Shown here piece after piece: positions 14,422 to 15,973 of a DNA stretch of 15,973 nucleotides. The DNA lies in the NCBI GenBank assembly GCA_947165795.1, contig CAMVBP010000020.1:1-15973 (forward strand), written 5' to 3'. A model generated the notes under the pieces. The model did no database searches, was not told the DNA's origin, and worked only from the letters and a program-made list of their open reading frames with translations. How positions within the stretch are numbered: the stretch's first letter is position 1; each line of letters starts with the position of its first letter. The translations under genes were made by a program, and so were the position numbers. The stretch is from an uncultured Treponema sp. GTDB lineage: Bacteria > Spirochaetota > Spirochaetia > Treponematales > Treponemataceae.

Positions 14422-14450
14422 ATTATATGACATAGATTAAATGCTTGCAA
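14422..14450 (-). promoter_or_regulatory. Promoter candidate TTGCAA-N17-TATAAT for smpB
   Basis: On the minus strand, TTGCAA (14445-14450) is followed by exactly 17 nt and TATAAT (14422-14427). Only seven bases (TATAAGG) separate the -10 box from the smpB ATG, so +1 falls at or next to the start codon. The whole element fits in the 46-nt hemW-smpB gap. Confidence 0.6.
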
Positions 14451-14460
14451 GAATTCATTT

Positions 14461-15678
14461 TTAATATGTTTCAAGAATTTCCTGCAGGATTTTATTCAAA
14501 AAAAGTATTCCTTTTTGGTTAAGCGAAAAATTCATAAAGTTATTTTTTAATGAAATCTCTCCAAACTTCTGTTTATTCCATTTTATAAAAATCTCTTTAA
14601 CTGCGGAAGAAAATCCTTCGTTAAAACGCATTTTGTAATCTTCTTCAGAGATTCCCTTAAGCAGACGTAAGCCCATCATAAAAAATTCAATCCGGCAGTT
14701 TTGTTCCGTGATTATTTCTGTTTCAACAACCTGTTTTTGTTCTCCGAGTGAAATTATTTCTTCGTGAGAATTTTCAATGTCGTTTGAATCTGTTTTTTCA
14801 GAATTCCAGAAGTTTATGTATTCTTCTATATTCTGTGTATTTGTTTTTCGAAGGCCTGTAAAAGCTTCATTTTCTTTTTTATAAACGGTTCCTGTTGCAC
14901 CCGCGCCAAGACCGACATAGTTTTCCTGCTGCCAGTATTTTAAATTATGCAGGCATTCGTTATCTTTTCTGCAGAAATTGGAAACTTCATACTGGTTGTA
15001 TCCGTTTTTAATTAGGAACTCTCGTCCTGTAAGCCACAACTTATCGGCTTTATCGGAATCGTAATTTTTATAGGTGCTGAATAAAGGAGTTTCTTCTTCC
15101 AGCATAAGTGAATAAAGCGAAATGTGATCCGGCTTATATTCAATAGTTTTCTGCAGTCCCCGGATAAGAGTTTCTTCAGTTTCGTGGGGAAGTGCAGTAA
15201 TTAAATCTATGGAAAACTTGTTTTTCCAGTGCTTTTTTATTAATTCAAGTGAATTAAGATTTGTCTGAACATCTGCACGTCTTTTACATTCCTTGAGTGC
15301 TTTATCATTAAGAGATTGAATCCCAACCGAAAGTCTTGTAACTTTGCAGTTATTTAACAGTTCAAGAAATTCTTCCGTAATATCATCGGGATTAGCTTCA
15401 ATAGTAAATTCTTTTGGAGAACATAAAGAATTAATACAGCTGCATAATTTTTGTAAAAGTGCAGTAGAAATTATGCTTGGAGTTCCTCCGCCTATAAAAA
15501 CAGTATCAAATATAAAATGTTTATTCAGGTTTACGTTAAACAAAAGCTCTTTGCATAAAGCTTCTATATATTTTTCGATAAGATGCTCTTTATTTGTACA
15601 GCTGAAAAAATCGCAATATGCGCACTTGGATTTACAGAACGGAATGTGAATATAAAGTCCGCATGAATTTAAAAACAT
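14461..15678 (-). CDS. hemW: Radical SAM heme chaperone HemW
   Basis: This 405-aa protein belongs to the HemN/HemW radical SAM family. The N-terminus has YIHIPFCKSKCAYCDFFSC with the cluster motif CxxxCxxC at Cys15, Cys19 and Cys22, followed by Asp-Phe as in HemW; HemN proper has a further Cys there. GGGTPS (63-68) is the SAM-binding Gly motif, and EANPDD, SVGIQSLND and the LITALPHETEETL stretch are also typical. The C-terminal part matches the HemW winged-helix region. HemW binds and inserts heme and is often mis-annotated as oxygen-independent coproporphyrinogen oxidase. Whether this organism uses heme cannot be told from the window. ATG 15678 starts 4 nt after the lepB stop, so the genes are co-transcribed. 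Confidence 0.92.
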   Translation of the reverse strand: MFLNSCGLYIHIPFCKSKCAYCDFFSCTNKEHLIEKYIEALCKELLFNVNLNKHFIFDTVFIGGGTPSIISTALLQKLCSCINSLCSPKEFTIEANPDDITEEFLELLNNCKVTRLSVGIQSLNDKALKECKRRADVQTNLNSLELIKKHWKNKFSIDLITALPHETEETLIRGLQKTIEYKPDHISLYSLMLEEETPLFSTYKNYDSDKADKLWLTGREFLIKNGYNQYEVSNFCRKDNECLHNLKYWQQENYVGLGAGATGTVYKKENEAFTGLRKTNTQNIEEYINFWNSEKTDSNDIENSHEEIISLGEQKQVVETEIITEQNCRIEFFMMGLRLLKGISEEDYKMRFNEGFSSAVKEIFIKWNKQKFGEISLKNNFMNFSLNQKGILFLNKILQEILETY

Positions 15679-15682
15679 GAAT

Positions 15683-15973
15683 TTAATAAAGCTTTATGTT
15701 TTTGAACGGATAGTAGCACAAAAGCGCTTTTGCTTTTATATCTTTTGAGCTTACTGTTCCCCATAATCTTGAATCGTCAGCAGATTTTCTGTTGTCGCCG
15801 AGAACAAAATATTCGTCTTCGCCGAGTGTTATTTCTTCAAATGTTCCCTTTATTCCAATAGAAGAATTCCAGCCTGCAGGAGGAACAAAAAATGTTACGT
15901 TATAAGTTTTTGGAGTAATTTCAAATTCCGTTAAAAAGTGTTTTTCGCCTTTTTCCTTTATGTAAACTACATA
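15683..15973 (-). CDS. lepB: Signal peptidase I (N-terminal part missing)
   Basis: Only the last 96 residues are in the window, and the frame runs off the right edge. The protein cleaves signal peptides of exported proteins on the outer face of the inner membrane. The segment EYFVLGDNRKSADDSRLWG matches the conserved late boxes of type I signal peptidases (GDNRxxSxDSRxxG). It is followed by the hydrophobic ending KAKALLCYYPF, where bacterial enzymes usually have a G-x-(A/V)-x-x-x-x-(Y/W)P pattern. The catalytic Ser and Lys lie upstream, outside the window. It is first in the visible lepB-hemW-smpB run on the minus strand, 4 nt before hemW. Confidence 0.93.
   Translation of the reverse strand, partial: YVVYIKEKGEKHFLTEFEITPKTYNVTFFVPPAGWNSSIGIKGTFEEITLGEDEYFVLGDNRKSADDSRLWGTVSSKDIKAKALLCYYPFKNIKLY

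Noticed and set aside
14415..14474. Extending SmpB to TTG 14474
   Set aside because: The extra 20 residues have no SmpB family match and overlap the hemW stop; 153 aa from ATG 14414 is the normal length.
15719..15730. Palindrome AAAAGCGCTTTT in lepB
   Set aside because: Encodes Lys-Ala-Leu residues of the signal peptidase end; short and AT-rich, so no regulatory meaning is assumed.

Overview
The window reads as chromosomal DNA of an AT-rich spirochaete, most likely a Treponema. The reasons are the eukaryote-type isoleucyl-tRNA synthetase, several lipoproteins with relaxed spirochaete-style lipoboxes, a paired set of Maf/DUF115 proteins of the kind tied to flagellin modification, and a very acidic scaffold-like protein whose motifs resemble treponemal proteins. 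I found no tRNA, rRNA, CRISPR array, insertion sequence or phage gene. The species cannot be fixed from sequence reading alone.

Layout. Bases 1-4545 (+) hold the 3' two thirds of ileS, a 294-aa lipoprotein (possibly related to T. pallidum Tp0453), an N-terminally extended uracil phosphoribosyltransferase and a TPR lipoprotein, all tightly spaced. Bases 4549-12325 (-) form a compact five-gene run. In transcription order these are an 884-aa acidic low-complexity protein, a 273-aa unknown, two tandem Maf-like proteins (485 and 513 aa) and a two-TM membrane protein with a degenerate GGDEF domain. Junctions are 1 nt, 0 nt, a 4-nt overlap and 22 nt. Bases 12326-12528 are a divergent regulatory region with a perfect 14-bp dyad. 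Bases 12529-13047 (+) encode an FtsB/DivIC-like division protein with an unusual second membrane segment. Bases 13071-15973 (-) hold lepB (partial), hemW, smpB and a secreted Ser-rich-linker protein, in that transcription order.

How the genes may work together. The + strand block is mixed housekeeping (tRNA charging, pyrimidine salvage) plus envelope lipoproteins. The five-gene minus block is the most unusual part. Maf proteins transfer nonulosonic-acid-type sugars to flagellin in other bacteria. Here two divergent copies are coupled to a probably disordered acidic scaffold and a membrane protein whose GGDEF domain lacks its catalytic motif. I infer a membrane- or pole-tethered flagellin (or other protein) glycosylation module, but this is untested.

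Three sites share the promoter form TTGCAM-N17-TATAAY: before the GGDEF-like gene, before the FtsB-like gene and before smpB. The smpB one would start transcription at or next to the ATG, which suggests a leaderless mRNA. Several genes use a G4-G5 ribosome binding site 5-6 nt before the start. No gap between genes exceeds 300 bases.
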